Shown: positions 1 to 6,061 of the stretch, piece by piece | Layout of the letters: each line of letters opens with the position of its first letter | Numbering within the stretch: the stretch's first letter is position 1 | NCBI GenBank assembly: GCA_026417415.1 | Contig: JAOADG010000038.1 | Coordinates: forward strand, 1 to 6,061 | Reading direction: 5' to 3' | Source of the DNA: a bacterium | GTDB lineage: Bacteria; Electryoneota; JAOADG01 | Length of the DNA: 6,061 nt | Notes under the pieces: model-generated | Databases searched by the model: none | Told to the model about the DNA's origin: nothing | Seen by the model: the letters and a program-made list of their open reading frames with translations, nothing else | Made by a program: the position numbers and the translations under genes

Positions 1-149
1 TATAGAACAAATATAATACTCTTAAACTAATCTCTGAAAGAAATAGTTTTTCACCCAATTATAACATACTACAACCCTGGATTATGTTATGTATCAAAGG
101 AATAATGATTAAAATGAACTAATTTATCACTCTTTAGAAAAAGATCGTG
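1..149. other. AT-rich non-coding stretch downstream of the carboxypeptidase gene
   Basis: No convincing gene is visible here. The longest ATG-started frame I checked on the + strand (start at 84) stops after 12 codons. A TATAAT hexamer sits at 12-17 on the + strand, but its possible -35 would lie outside the window, so I do not call a promoter. An AT-rich inverted repeat at 61-90 is listed separately. There is no GC-rich stem followed by a U-tract on the minus strand that would make a clear terminator for the carboxypeptidase gene. Confidence 0.6.
61..90. repeat. AT-rich inverted repeat, 8-bp arms
   Basis: The arm ataacata (61-68) is the exact reverse complement of tatgttat (83-90), leaving a 14-base loop. 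The arms hold a single G:C pair each, so an RNA stem would be weak, and no T-run follows on either strand. It lies about 60 bp past the carboxypeptidase stop codon. It could be a weak mRNA 3' end structure, a protein-binding site, or chance in AT-rich DNA. Confidence 0.3.
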
Positions 150-1661
150 TTACACCCCGTACAACTCACCAAATTTGGTTTGTAGGTATTGCAAATAGTC
201 GCTTGCGGATAAGGGTTTACCCGTAGCACGCAGCACCAACTCATCACGGGAGTAGCGTTGACCATAGCGGTGGATGCGTTCTCTTAACCACTGCAAAATT
301 TCTTTCATTTGTCCGGCTTCAAGTTGCAGCTCAATGCTTGGAATATCGCGCTTGACCGCCGCCCAAAGTTGTCCCGCAATGATGTTCCCTAAACTGTAAG
401 AAGGAAAGTATCCAAACAGTGCTGCAGACCAATGCACATCTTGCAATACCCCTTCTGCATCGTTGGTCACCGTCAATCCTAGATACTCTTCCACTTTCTT
501 ATTCCACTCCCGTGGTAAATCAGAAACCGAAATTTTTCCAGCAAAAAGATCGGCTTCTAATTCAAATCGCAAAAGGATATGCAAATCGTACGTGCATTCA
601 TCCGCTTCTACCCGAATAAAACTGGGCTCTACTTTATTGATGGCAAAGTACCATTGATCAAATGAAACATCCCACAGTTGTTCAGGATAATGATCTTTTA
701 GACGCCTCCATTGTCCCTTCCAGAACCATTTGCTACGCCCAATGATGTTTTCCCAAAAACGGGACTGCGATTCGTGCACTCCCATAGATACTGCTTCACT
801 TAAGGGAGTCCCATAGTATTCCGTCGGCAACCCTTGCTCGTACATTCCATGCCCTGCTTCATGAATGATCCCAAACAACGAGCCAATGGGCCAATTTCTA
901 AAATAGCGGGTGGTAATTCTCACGTCTTGTGCACCCGCTCCCGTACAAAATGGGTGCACCGCAGTGTCCAGCCGACCACAATCCCAATCAAACCCTAAAT
1001 CTGTAACAATGGCCTTTCCCAATCGTTTTTGAATTTCGGGATCATAATCTCTACTTTTCAAAAAACTCTGATCCGGCTGCTTCCCGCTTTCTTTAATTTT
1101 ACGTACCAAGGGGACCAACGTTTCTTTTACATCCCCTAAAATGACACGATAGTACGCTTCGCTGGCACCTTGTTCAAAATTGGAATCGATCAGTGCATCA
1201 TAAAGCGATTGATTGGGTTCAGCCAAATATTTTGCCTCCTCTTTGGAGATCTCCAACAAGGTCTCAAGCTTGGGTGCAAACAACCCAAAATCCTTTTTCG
1301 CACGCGCATTTACCCATATTTCGTGGGCTATGGTTTCTTCACGGGCTTTACGCTCTACCAATTCTTTCGGCAATTTATTTGCCAATTTCCAACTTCTTCG
1401 CATCTGTTGTACATTTCTTAACTCGTTATCATTTAATTCAGCCGATTCTGCATCCACTTTTTCAAACAACTCCCCTAATGCAGGATCGGTCATCAACTTG
1501 TGACGTATCCCCGCAAGGCGTTCCAAATGACGGGCACGGAGTTCGTGACCTTTGTGGGGAATATTGACTTGTTGGTCCCAACCCACAATAGCAGAAATGC
1601 CGTTAATGTCTGCAATTTCTTGAAATTTTTGAACCAGTAGTTCATACGCACGCTGTGCCAT
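150..1661 (-). CDS. Carboxypeptidase Taq-type metallopeptidase (peptidase family M32)
   Basis: This is a 503-residue metal-dependent carboxypeptidase that removes amino acids from peptide C-termini. It has no signal peptide, so it is presumably cytoplasmic and works in peptide turnover. The family's diagnostic motifs appear in order: HPF (236-238), D-x-R-I-T-T-R-Y (246-253), the zinc motif HEAGH (267-271, catalytic Glu268), HESQSRFWEN (296-305, where Glu297 is the expected third metal ligand), I-R-x-x-A-D (349-354) and G-x-x-Q-D-x-H-W (404-411). Length matches the family norm of about 500 residues, and nothing essential is missing. I chose the ATG at 1661 because GGAGG lies just upstream. An in-frame ATG 12 bases earlier (1673) has no ribosome site and would put GGAGG inside the coding region. 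The gene is read away from the nucleoside kinase gene and seems to stand alone. The family call is secure; the natural substrate is not known from sequence. Confidence 0.96.
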   Translation of the reverse strand: MAQRAYELLVQKFQEIADINGISAIVGWDQQVNIPHKGHELRARHLERLAGIRHKLMTDPALGELFEKVDAESAELNDNELRNVQQMRRSWKLANKLPKELVERKAREETIAHEIWVNARAKKDFGLFAPKLETLLEISKEEAKYLAEPNQSLYDALIDSNFEQGASEAYYRVILGDVKETLVPLVRKIKESGKQPDQSFLKSRDYDPEIQKRLGKAIVTDLGFDWDCGRLDTAVHPFCTGAGAQDVRITTRYFRNWPIGSLFGIIHEAGHGMYEQGLPTEYYGTPLSEAVSMGVHESQSRFWENIIGRSKWFWKGQWRRLKDHYPEQLWDVSFDQWYFAINKVEPSFIRVEADECTYDLHILLRFELEADLFAGKISVSDLPREWNKKVEEYLGLTVTNDAEGVLQDVHWSAALFGYFPSYSLGNIIAGQLWAAVKRDIPSIELQLEAGQMKEILQWLRERIHRYGQRYSRDELVLRATGKPLSASDYLQYLQTKFGELYGV

Positions 1662-1665
1662 TTTT

Positions 1666-1670
1666 CCTCC
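1666..1670 (-). promoter_or_regulatory. Ribosome binding site deciding the carboxypeptidase start
   Basis: On the minus strand GGAGG is followed by AAAA and then ATG at 1661. The spacing of 4 bases is slightly short but workable. The site lies between two in-frame ATGs and therefore favours the downstream one. Confidence 0.7.
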
Positions 1671-1673
1671 CAT

Positions 1674-1702
1674 TTGTCTGTGCTTTTTTCTATTCGTATA
1701 AT
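1674..1702 (+). promoter_or_regulatory. Possible sigma-70-like promoter for the nucleoside kinase gene
   Basis: A perfect TATAAT (1697-1702) is preceded, after a 17-base spacer, by TTGTCT (1674-1679), which matches 4 of 6 positions of the -35 consensus. Transcription would start about 20 bases before the kinase ATG. The region is AT-rich, so a chance TATAAT is plausible. Bacteroidota often use a different promoter (TTG with TAnnTTTG), which I do not see here. The 67-bp spacer must also hold the promoter of the divergent carboxypeptidase gene, for which I found no clean match. Confidence 0.35.
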
Positions 1703-1728
1703 ATAATTCTTAATGGTTCAAAAGTGAA

Positions 1729-3225
1729 ATGACCCAAAACGGATACGATAGCGATTCATTTTCTATCTTTAACCGTCAGTACCAACGTGAACGGACACTG
1801 ACATTGATTCTATTAGCCGCACTTCGTCGGATAGCACCGGATTACGATTTGATTGTCAACCACCATTTTGCCAGCGGTTTATTTTGTACTCCAATCCGCA
1901 ATATAGAGCATGGTGTGGAACGTGTGCAAGTGGATTTAGCACGATTAGAAAAAGAAGTTAGAGCCCTCACCACTGCAGGCATCGCCATTGAACCGGTTAC
2001 ACGCACTAGAACACAAGTGTTTGAACTATTAGAGCGGGAACGGTGGAGCAGTACCCTGCGGCTACTCTCCAAGCGTAACTTTCAAACCATTCAGTTATGG
2101 CGTTTAGAAAAAACCGAAGCATGGTTTTACGATAAGGTGGACATTGCTATCGGAAGTTATGAGCAGGTGACGTTAAAACCTTTTGCCAATGGTTTTGTGG
2201 CTTTGTTAAACGTACCCCCCGATGCTCCATTTCAGCCCAGTCAAAAATTGTTTGAAGCGTTGCAAATGGCAGAAGTTTGGGGAGTACGGGCACGTGTCTA
2301 TGACTTAGGAACCCTACAAGAAGAAATTGAAAAGGACCCCGTAGGACTTATTTTAACCAGTGAAGCGATGCATAACTTGTACCTGTCAGATATCGCACGA
2401 ATGGTGGCAGCAGGGCTTCCGGAACGACGGATTATTTTAATCGCTGGTCCATCCTCTTCAGGAAAAACCACCTTTTCACGACGGTTACAAATCATCTTGC
2501 GAGCCATGGCAATACCCTCCGTTCCCATTCCTTTGGATGATTATTTTGTTGATCGCCAATTTTGTCCCAAAGACGAACACGGAAAATACGATTTTGAGCA
2601 TTTTGATTGCATTCATCGCACCCGATTGAATGCAGATGTTCAACGTCTATTGAGGGGTGAAGCGGTCCATTTACCGAAATTTGATTTCATTCAAGGCAAG
2701 TCGTTGGTACGTGATTACCCAACACAAATCAATCAACATACCGTTTTGATATTAGAAGGTATCCATGCGCTGAATCCAGATTTGTTAACAGAAATTGATA
2801 CAAAAAACGTTCTCAAAATATTCGTTTCAGCATTAACCAACCTAAATATAGACCGACATAGCCGAATCCCTACCTCCGATATGCGTCTTCTTCGGCGTTT
2901 GGTGCGTGACCACCGCACCCGTGGACATTCACCCAATAGCACACTTTCCCTCTGGGATAGCGTTCGTCGGGGTGAAAATCGTTGGATCTTCCCTTTTCAG
3001 CAAGAAGCGGATGTTTTCTTTAACTCTGCTTTGGTTTACGAAATTGCTGCCTTAAAATCAGATGCAGAACGACTCTTATACTCAGAGCATCACACCGGAA
3101 ACGCATTTGAACATTACGAACGACTCATCGCCATGTTAGATTGGGTCAAACCCGTCCATAGCAAATACATCCCATACGATAGCGTGATCCGTGAGTTTAT
3201 CGGAGGTAGCGTTTGGGAAGTGTAA
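1729..3225 (+). CDS. Nucleoside (uridine-type) kinase with ThrRS-like N-terminal domain, lacking TGS
   Basis: A 498-residue cytoplasmic P-loop kinase of the uridine kinase/phosphoribulokinase family. It is expected to phosphorylate a nucleoside, most likely uridine or cytidine, in pyrimidine salvage. Residues about 20-165 resemble the second additional domain of threonyl-tRNA synthetase found in the long nucleoside kinases of Bacteroidota and Firmicutes. The kinase half shows Walker A GPSSSGKT (240-247, Lys246), the LDDYF substrate motif (269-273), LEGIHALN (342-349) and a basic segment with D-M-R-L-L-R-R and R-D-H-R-T-R-G (384-399). Homologues are usually about 550 residues because they begin with a TGS domain, which is absent here. 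The start is well fixed: an in-frame TAA lies at 1711 and no other usual start codon lies between it and the ATG. There is no clear ribosome site. It probably shares a transcript with the EEP gene 23 bp downstream. The exact nucleoside is inferred from the family only. Confidence 0.92.
   Translation: MTQNGYDSDSFSIFNRQYQRERTLTLILLAALRRIAPDYDLIVNHHFASGLFCTPIRNIEHGVERVQVDLARLEKEVRALTTAGIAIEPVTRTRTQVFELLERERWSSTLRLLSKRNFQTIQLWRLEKTEAWFYDKVDIAIGSYEQVTLKPFANGFVALLNVPPDAPFQPSQKLFEALQMAEVWGVRARVYDLGTLQEEIEKDPVGLILTSEAMHNLYLSDIARMVAAGLPERRIILIAGPSSSGKTTFSRRLQIILRAMAIPSVPIPLDDYFVDRQFCPKDEHGKYDFEHFDCIHRTRLNADVQRLLRGEAVHLPKFDFIQGKSLVRDYPTQINQHTVLILEGIHALNPDLLTEIDTKNVLKIFVSALTNLNIDRHSRIPTSDMRLLRRLVRDHRTRGHSPNSTLSLWDSVRRGENRWIFPFQQEADVFFNSALVYEIAALKSDAERLLYSEHHTGNAFEHYERLIAMLDWVKPVHSKYIPYDSVIREFIGGSVWEV
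3202..3215 (+). promoter_or_regulatory. Ribosome-site-like GGAGG and alternative TTG start inside the kinase 3' end
   Basis: GGAGG (3202-3206) is followed after 6 bases by a TTG (3213-3215) in frame with the EEP gene, overlapping the kinase stop codon by 13 bases. Used as a start, it would add 12 residues (with the TTG read as Met) ahead of the signal peptide. These same bases encode Gly-Gly in the kinase C-terminus, so the match may be a coincidence of coding. I prefer the ATG at 3249, which gives a normal signal peptide. Confidence 0.3.
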
Positions 3226-3248
3226 GCAAATTGTTATTAGAGAAATTT

Positions 3249-4523
3249 ATGAAAAAAATTCTAATGCTATTTTTCGTTTTGTTTTTCTTCAGTCCAATTT
3301 TATATGCTCAAACGACGGACACTTTGCGGATTATGGCGTACAATCTTTTAAATTTTCCTCAAAATAACAACCCGAACCGCATACCCTATTACCGAACCGT
3401 GTTCCACAGTTCAAAACCGGATGTAATTGTGTTGGGTGAAGTGACCAGCAATGCGGGTCTCAATATGCTGCGTGACCAAGCGCTAAATGTTTGGGGCTGG
3501 ACAGATTGGACTTATGCTCCATTTGTGGATGGCCCGGATACCGATATGGCACTTTTCTATCGGACTTCAAAAGTTCAGTGGTTACGAAATATCACCTTAA
3601 CCACAGAATTGCGGAATATTCAAGTTTATCATATGAAAATTGCTGGCCGCGACTCGGCAAGTACCAATTTCTACATTTACGCAATGCACCTGAAAGCGAG
3701 TAACACGCCAGAAGATGCTGCTCAAAGGGGACGTGAAGCTGCAGTAGCACGCAACCACGCCAACTCGCTACCCTCAAATTCAAGATTCTTTTACTGTGGA
3801 GATTTGAACTTGTACACCAGTGCGGAAAACGCATACATCGTGTTAACTGGCAGCTCAAGCAATAACAATGGCAGGTCGGTAGATTTACTCCCCGCTGGGA
3901 ACTGGAGCAGCAATTCCAACTATCGTTACATCCACACCCAAAGTACACGTGTACGCTCTTTTGGAGGGGGTACCACCGGAGGGTTAGACGATCGTTTTGA
4001 TTTTATACTCCCGTCACCCAACTTTGCTCAAACCACAGGTTCCCGTTACGTTCCCAACAGTTTTCGTGCCTACGGGAATGATGGGAATCACTTTAACGAT
4101 TCCATCAACAGCCGTCCCAATAATGCTGTACCGGATAGCGTCGCCGATGCTTTACATTATGCATCGGATCATCTACCTGTGTTTGCTGATTTTATTTTTG
4201 TTGGAAATACTACTGATATTTCTGAACCAATACCACTGCTCCCTTCTACTTTTCAAATTACAACCTACCCCAATCCATTTAATTCCGTACTTACGATGAA
4301 GGTTCAATTGTCTGGTCCTCCGACTAATCTGTATTGGCAAATATTTACCAGCAACGGAAGCTTGTTGTATCAGTCAAAAGATCTCTATTTCCCAAGCGGT
4401 ACTCATATCCTTCAATGGACCATGCCACCCGACTGTAGTAGTGGTGTTTACTGGATCCAATGGTTGACTAAAAACCCTACAGAGAACTCGTCCTATTCAT
4501 TCCCAGTATATTACATAAAATAA
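3249..4523 (+). CDS. Secreted endonuclease/exonuclease/phosphatase-fold protein with T9SS C-terminal sorting domain
   Basis: A 424-residue exported hydrolase of the EEP superfamily (DNase I-like fold), which cleaves phosphodiesters or phosphomonoesters with a divalent metal. Residues 1-20 form a signal peptide: Lys-Lys, a hydrophobic core rich in Leu and Phe, then a likely cut at L-Y-A|Q. The catalytic domain (about 25-318) has the full set of motifs: Y-N-L-L-N (31-35, Asn32), G-E-V with metal-binding Glu64, A-M-H-L-K with His147, G-D-L-N (184-187), D-x-R-F-D-F-I-L (247-254) and S-D-H (306-308). Residues about 335-424 are a T9SS type A sorting domain with Y-P-N-P-F-N (340-345) and S-S-G-V-Y-W (397-402), so the protein should be released or anchored outside the outer membrane. 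The ATG at 3249 gives a standard signal peptide but only a weak ribosome site; a TTG at 3213 is the alternative. It follows the kinase gene by 23 bp. Whether it cuts nucleic acid, phospholipid or sugar phosphate cannot be told from sequence. Confidence 0.92.
   Translation: MKKILMLFFVLFFFSPILYAQTTDTLRIMAYNLLNFPQNNNPNRIPYYRTVFHSSKPDVIVLGEVTSNAGLNMLRDQALNVWGWTDWTYAPFVDGPDTDMALFYRTSKVQWLRNITLTTELRNIQVYHMKIAGRDSASTNFYIYAMHLKASNTPEDAAQRGREAAVARNHANSLPSNSRFFYCGDLNLYTSAENAYIVLTGSSSNNNGRSVDLLPAGNWSSNSNYRYIHTQSTRVRSFGGGTTGGLDDRFDFILPSPNFAQTTGSRYVPNSFRAYGNDGNHFNDSINSRPNNAVPDSVADALHYASDHLPVFADFIFVGNTTDISEPIPLLPSTFQITTYPNPFNSVLTMKVQLSGPPTNLYWQIFTSNGSLLYQSKDLYFPSGTHILQWTMPPDCSSGVYWIQWLTKNPTENSSYSFPVYYIK
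4251..4520 (+). other. T9SS type A C-terminal sorting domain (coding segment)
   Basis: This segment encodes residues about 335-424 of the EEP protein. It follows a Pro-rich linker and has the expected order of an immunoglobulin-like sorting domain: Y-P-N-P-F-N at the start, a middle strand around W-Q-I-F-T-S-N-G, then G-T-H-I-L-Q-W, S-S-G-V-Y-W-I-Q-W and a C-terminal lysine. In known systems this domain directs passage through the outer membrane by PorU/PorV-type machinery and is then cut off. It is the strongest taxonomic marker in the window. Confidence 0.88.
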
Positions 4524-4645
4524 TTTTTTTTAAGAATTGACTTTCTATTGAAATCGAAAAAAAGAATGATTAGATTGGTAGTTAGTTTATTTCATTCGTT
4601 TTGAACACGAATCTCGCTAAACATTGCTTCACTTAGGAGTCAGCA
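4524..4645 (+). other. Intergenic leader before the MASE1-PAS sensor gene
   Basis: This 122-bp AT-rich spacer starts with a run of eight T (4524-4531) directly after the EEP stop codon, without a GC-rich stem in front, so it is not a standard terminator. TTGACT at 4537-4542 resembles a -35 box, but no good -10 lies 16-18 bases downstream. A 6-bp inverted repeat, attcgt (4594-4599) and acgaat (4607-4612) with a 7-base loop, lies upstream of the ribosome site. The length of the spacer suggests the sensor gene has its own promoter, though I cannot place it. Confidence 0.4.
4635..4639 (+). promoter_or_regulatory. Ribosome binding site of the MASE1-PAS sensor gene
   Basis: AGGAG lies 6 bases before the ATG at 4646, a near-ideal spacing, and supports this start. 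Confidence 0.8.
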
Positions 4646-6061
4646 ATGACTGCACTTTATACTTACGAACCAATCCAATCTAAGCCATTGCACTATATTC
4701 TTTATGGAACTCTGTACTTATTCCTTCTATTAATCACCAATCTAACTCACCACCACGAATTCGTCATTCCTGGATTAAGCCTTACCGTTGGTTATCTTTT
4801 TGGAATGCTTTTACTTCATCGTTACCGAGATTGGATTATTCTTGTACCAATGTTTTATTTGATAGTAAATGGCGTCAATACTGTGTTATTTGATTTTTGT
4901 TGGAAGTTTACTCTGAATACTGCCTTGGTGTTTCTGGCAATTGTGGTCGGTGTGCATCACACTCGGAAGTTTCGCATCACAATTCCAGATTTCACCAATA
5001 TGAATGAGTTCATTTACTTTTCATTATATTGTATCCTTATCCTTTCTTTGGTCACATCATTTTTCACTTCCACCATTTACACCATTTTTGACCGATTAAA
5101 TTTCAATTTCTTTTTCTTTTGGTTACACTGGTGGGCTGCAGATGCAGCAGGGGTTTTTGTGGTAACCCCTTTAATTCTTTTATCCAGAAAACTAATCGTT
5201 GAAAAAGAATTTCACTTTGAAAAAGGCCGTATTGTTGAACCCTTAATCACCTTGGCAGTTGCCATTGTTATCTGGTATGTGGTTTTCACTTCTAAACAAC
5301 CGAATACCTTATTTAAATATTATTTGGGACTTTCTGTACTGTTTTGGATTGCTATCCGCTTTACAGTAAGAGGACTGGCGTTCTTCTCTTTGATAATGGC
5401 ATTGATTGCTGTTTTTAGTCCTGATCTACATCACCAGAACAAAAGTTTATCAGAAATCTATTTTACCCATATTAACATCAATTTATATCTTATCTTAACC
5501 AATTTTTTAGCATATACTACCTCTGCCTTACTTTCAGAACGAAGAATTGCTTATACTATTGTTAAACAAAAAGAGGAAGAGTTTCACAATCTTTACATGA
5601 ACACTCCCATCGGAGTTTGCCGTGCCTCTTTGGACGGCATTATTCAATTGGCCAATCCAGCGTTTTGTAAACTGTTTGGTTATGCCCATGATGAAATCAT
5701 CGGGAAAAATGGTTTGGATTTAACTCACCCTGAAGACAAAGAAAACTTTTATCATCATATGCGCTTACTTTTAGATGGTGCTCAAGAAACTTTTCAGATG
5801 GAAAAACGATGCGTTCAAAAAAACGGTGGTATTATTTGGGCAGATGTAAGTGCCAATTTATTCAAAAATGAAGAAGGACTCCCTTTAGGATTTAATGTAC
5901 ACATTCAAGAAATTACTCAACAGAAATTGTTTCATGAACGTTTGTCAGCCAGTGAGAAAAAATTTCGCGAACTGTTTGAAAAATCCCCTACGGGTATTTT
6001 ACGTACTTTTGCAGATGGGCGAATTGAGAGTGCAAATGAAAGTGCTCTAAAAATGTTGGGT
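4646..6061 (+). CDS. MASE1-PAS-PAS membrane sensor protein, cut off at the window end
   Basis: An open frame of 472 codons runs without a stop to the last base, so the gene is truncated by the window and not broken. Residues about 15-298 are a multi-pass membrane region, with roughly 8-10 hydrophobic segments by eye. They fit the MASE1 family; the hallmark is H-W-W-A-A-D-A-A-G at 161-169 followed by V-T-P-L-I-L. A short charged linker (about 298-312) leads into a PAS domain (about 313-425) with a typical N-P-A-F-C-K-L-F-G-Y segment, H-P-E-D, and a PAC-like end Q-E-I-T-Q-Q-K. A second PAS domain begins near 440 and is cut off. MASE1-PAS proteins usually end in a histidine kinase or in GGDEF/EAL domains for cyclic di-GMP turnover; the output module lies beyond the window and cannot be named. 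It should sit in the inner membrane and sense an unknown signal. The start is backed by AGGAG at good spacing. Confidence 0.9.
   Translation, partial: MTALYTYEPIQSKPLHYILYGTLYLFLLLITNLTHHHEFVIPGLSLTVGYLFGMLLLHRYRDWIILVPMFYLIVNGVNTVLFDFCWKFTLNTALVFLAIVVGVHHTRKFRITIPDFTNMNEFIYFSLYCILILSLVTSFFTSTIYTIFDRLNFNFFFFWLHWWAADAAGVFVVTPLILLSRKLIVEKEFHFEKGRIVEPLITLAVAIVIWYVVFTSKQPNTLFKYYLGLSVLFWIAIRFTVRGLAFFSLIMALIAVFSPDLHHQNKSLSEIYFTHININLYLILTNFLAYTTSALLSERRIAYTIVKQKEEEFHNLYMNTPIGVCRASLDGIIQLANPAFCKLFGYAHDEIIGKNGLDLTHPEDKENFYHHMRLLLDGAQETFQMEKRCVQKNGGIIWADVSANLFKNEEGLPLGFNVHIQEITQQKLFHERLSASEKKFRELFEKSPTGILRTFADGRIESANESALKMLG

Noticed and set aside
84-122. Mini-ORF of 12 codons in the AT-rich end region
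   Set aside because: It is too short and has no supporting context.
147-155. Palindrome gtgttacac at the carboxypeptidase stop codon, followed on the minus strand by CTTTTTC
   Set aside because: The stem could form only three or four pairs with an impossibly or barely adequate loop, so it is too weak to call an intrinsic terminator.
1193-1567. A 124-codon open frame on the + strand opposite the carboxypeptidase gene
   Set aside because: It overlaps conserved M32 coding sequence on the minus strand, has no ribosome site that I can see, and its product looks like a frame shadow.
3592-3948. A 118-codon open frame on the minus strand inside the EEP gene
   Set aside because: It is fully covered by a strongly supported gene on the other strand, is rich in Cys, Trp and Ser in a way typical of antisense frames, and resembles no family I know.
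4524-4563. T8 run and A7 run that could pair as a long AT-rich stem after the EEP stop codon
   Set aside because: The T-run comes before the possible stem instead of after it, the inner pairing is broken by mismatches, and there is no GC-rich part, so it does not meet the usual terminator pattern.
1-6061. Mobile elements, CRISPR arrays, tRNA or rRNA genes
   Set aside because: I saw no transposase or integrase motifs, no regularly spaced repeats, and no tRNA- or rRNA-like sequence. Nearly all of the window is covered by four ordinary protein genes.

Overview
The window holds three complete protein genes and the first part of a fourth. It looks like chromosomal DNA from the Bacteroidota/FCB group. 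The best evidence is a type IX secretion (T9SS) sorting domain with a Y-P-N-P-F-N motif at the C-terminus of a secreted protein. The long nucleoside kinase with a ThrRS-like N-terminal domain is also typical of that group, and base use is moderately AT-rich. The wording of the sorting motif resembles Ignavibacteria/Calditrichota-like members, but the window alone cannot fix the lineage.

Layout: bases 1-149 are AT-rich and non-coding, downstream of the first gene. A metal-dependent M32 (Taq-type) carboxypeptidase lies on the minus strand (150-1661). A 67-bp spacer separates it from a divergently read gene for a uridine-kinase-type nucleoside kinase (1729-3225). Only 23 bp after that, in the same direction, comes a secreted endonuclease/exonuclease/phosphatase-fold (EEP) protein with a signal peptide and a T9SS C-terminal domain (3249-4523). 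A 122-bp leader then precedes a membrane sensor with a MASE1 region and at least two PAS domains (4646 to the window end). Its output domain lies outside the window.

The kinase and the EEP protein are close enough to be co-transcribed. One could imagine an exported nuclease or phosphoesterase supplying nucleosides that the cytoplasmic kinase salvages, but this is inference from spacing and family only. The carboxypeptidase (intracellular peptide turnover) and the MASE1-PAS sensor (signalling) look functionally independent.

All four genes fit known families. I found no mobile element, RNA gene, CRISPR array or clearly new system. The points most worth a second look are the missing TGS domain in the kinase, the competing start codons of the EEP gene, and the tandem PAS duplication in the sensor.
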